A DNA stretch of 14,082 bases from CAZUDO01 sp964618895. Lineage in GTDB: Bacteria > Desulfobacterota > Binatia > DP-6. The stretch is taken from positions 1-14,082 of the forward strand of contig CAZUDO010000034.1 of NCBI GenBank assembly GCA_964618895.1, in the 5' to 3' direction. The position numbers and the translations under genes are program-made. The stretch's first letter is position 1. Every line of letters begins with the position of its first letter. Below, piece by piece: positions 13,573-14,082 of the stretch. The notes under the pieces were generated by a model. That model ran no database searches, was not told the DNA's origin, and was given only the letters and a program-made list of their open reading frames with translations.

Positions 13573-14082
13573 CTACATCAACGCCTCGGCGCCGGCTACG
13601 ACCTCGAGGATCTCCTGCGTGATCTCAGCCTGCCGCGCCCGGTTCATGCCGAGCGTCAGCGAGTCGATGAGATCGCCTGCGTTCTTCGAGGCGTTGCGCA
13701 TCGCGGTCATCCGGGCACCCTGCTCGGACGCCGTCGACTCGAGCAGCGCCCGATACACCTGGGTCTCGAGGTAGACCGGGAGCAGCCGCTGCATGATCTC
13801 CTCGGGCTCAGGCTCGAAGATGAAGTCGCCGCGAAGCGCATCCGCGGCGCGTTCCTCCTCGTCCGTCTCCAGGATGTCGTCAGAGATCGGGAGGATGTCT
13901 TGCTCGGTCACGCGCTGCGTGAGCGCCGAGATGAAGGTGTTGTAGACGAGCGTGACGCGATCGACCTCACCGGAGGTGAACAGCTCGGCGCACCGGTGAG
14001 CAACCGCCTGCGCATCCTCGTAGGCAGGCCGGTCCGTGAAGCCGATGTACGAGCCGGCCAGCTCGCGGCGCCGGAACAGGAG
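13573..14082 (-). CDS. atpG: F-type ATP synthase subunit gamma, C-terminal part (gene runs off the window)
   Basis: This is the central rotor-shaft subunit of F1. The visible 169 residues are the C-terminal half or more; about 120-135 N-terminal residues are beyond the window (family length is near 290-300). Reading from 14082 the frame gives LLFRRRELAGSYIGFTDRP, VTLVYNTFISALTQRV, then LLPVYLETQVYRALLESTAS, EQGARMTAMRNASKNAGDLI and the classic ending LGMNRARQAEITQEILEVVAGAEALM. These last blocks are the most conserved part of gamma subunits and form the C-terminal helix that enters the alpha/beta ring. The TAG stop is at 13573-13575. The next gene downstream is moxR-like, not atpD, which is exceptional; atpD is found 13.1 kb further on in the same orientation. 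Confidence 0.97.
   Translation of the reverse strand, partial: LLFRRRELAGSYIGFTDRPAYEDAQAVAHRCAELFTSGEVDRVTLVYNTFISALTQRVTEQDILPISDDILETDEEERAADALRGDFIFEPEPEEIMQRLLPVYLETQVYRALLESTASEQGARMTAMRNASKNAGDLIDSLTLGMNRARQAEITQEILEVVAGAEALM

Overview
The window is GC-rich (roughly 65% by eye) bacterial DNA. Thirteen of its fourteen genes lie on the minus strand, tightly packed with 0-11 base overlaps and frequent GTG starts. The F-type ATP synthase sequences, a zinc anti-sigma protein, an Opp/Dpp peptide importer and a MoxR/DUF58/von Willebrand A (vWA) cluster fit a high-GC actinobacterium-like genome. My guess is a Thermoleophilia-type lineage, but that assignment is inference from style and not from any marker gene.

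Layout in the direction of transcription (high to low coordinates): (1) the 3' part of atpG (14082-13573), followed after 4 bases by two copies of a 24-base palindrome; (2) a six-gene cluster (13441-7958) encoding a MoxR AAA+ ATPase, a DUF58 protein, a BatD-like membrane protein, a vWA protein, a TPR-like membrane protein and a second vWA protein; (3) one small plus-strand gene (7597-7950) of unknown function that converges on the cluster and diverges from the next operon; (4) a complete Opp/Dpp-type peptide import operon (7411-1519): binding protein, a strong intergenic hairpin, two permeases and two ATPases; (5) an orphan zinc-finger anti-sigma-like protein and a small lipoprotein (1478-543); (6) the 5' part of atpD (441-1).

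The main observation is the frame around all this. In nearly all bacteria atpG is followed directly by atpD. Here the two genes are in the usual order and orientation but are separated by about 13.1 kb holding thirteen... more exactly twelve complete genes. The ATP synthase operon therefore appears to be split between gamma and beta. The palindromes after atpG could end the upstream transcript, and atpD must then be expressed from its own promoter or as the tail of the peptide-transporter/anti-sigma unit.

Working together: the importer genes make one full uptake system (extracytoplasmic binding protein, heterodimeric pore, heterodimeric ATPase). The MoxR cluster makes a membrane-associated chaperone-like system whose vWA proteins are the probable MoxR partners. 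Its target is unknown; the position next to atpG makes a respiratory or ATP synthase complex one possible client, which is speculation. I saw no tRNA, rRNA, CRISPR array, transposase or integrase.
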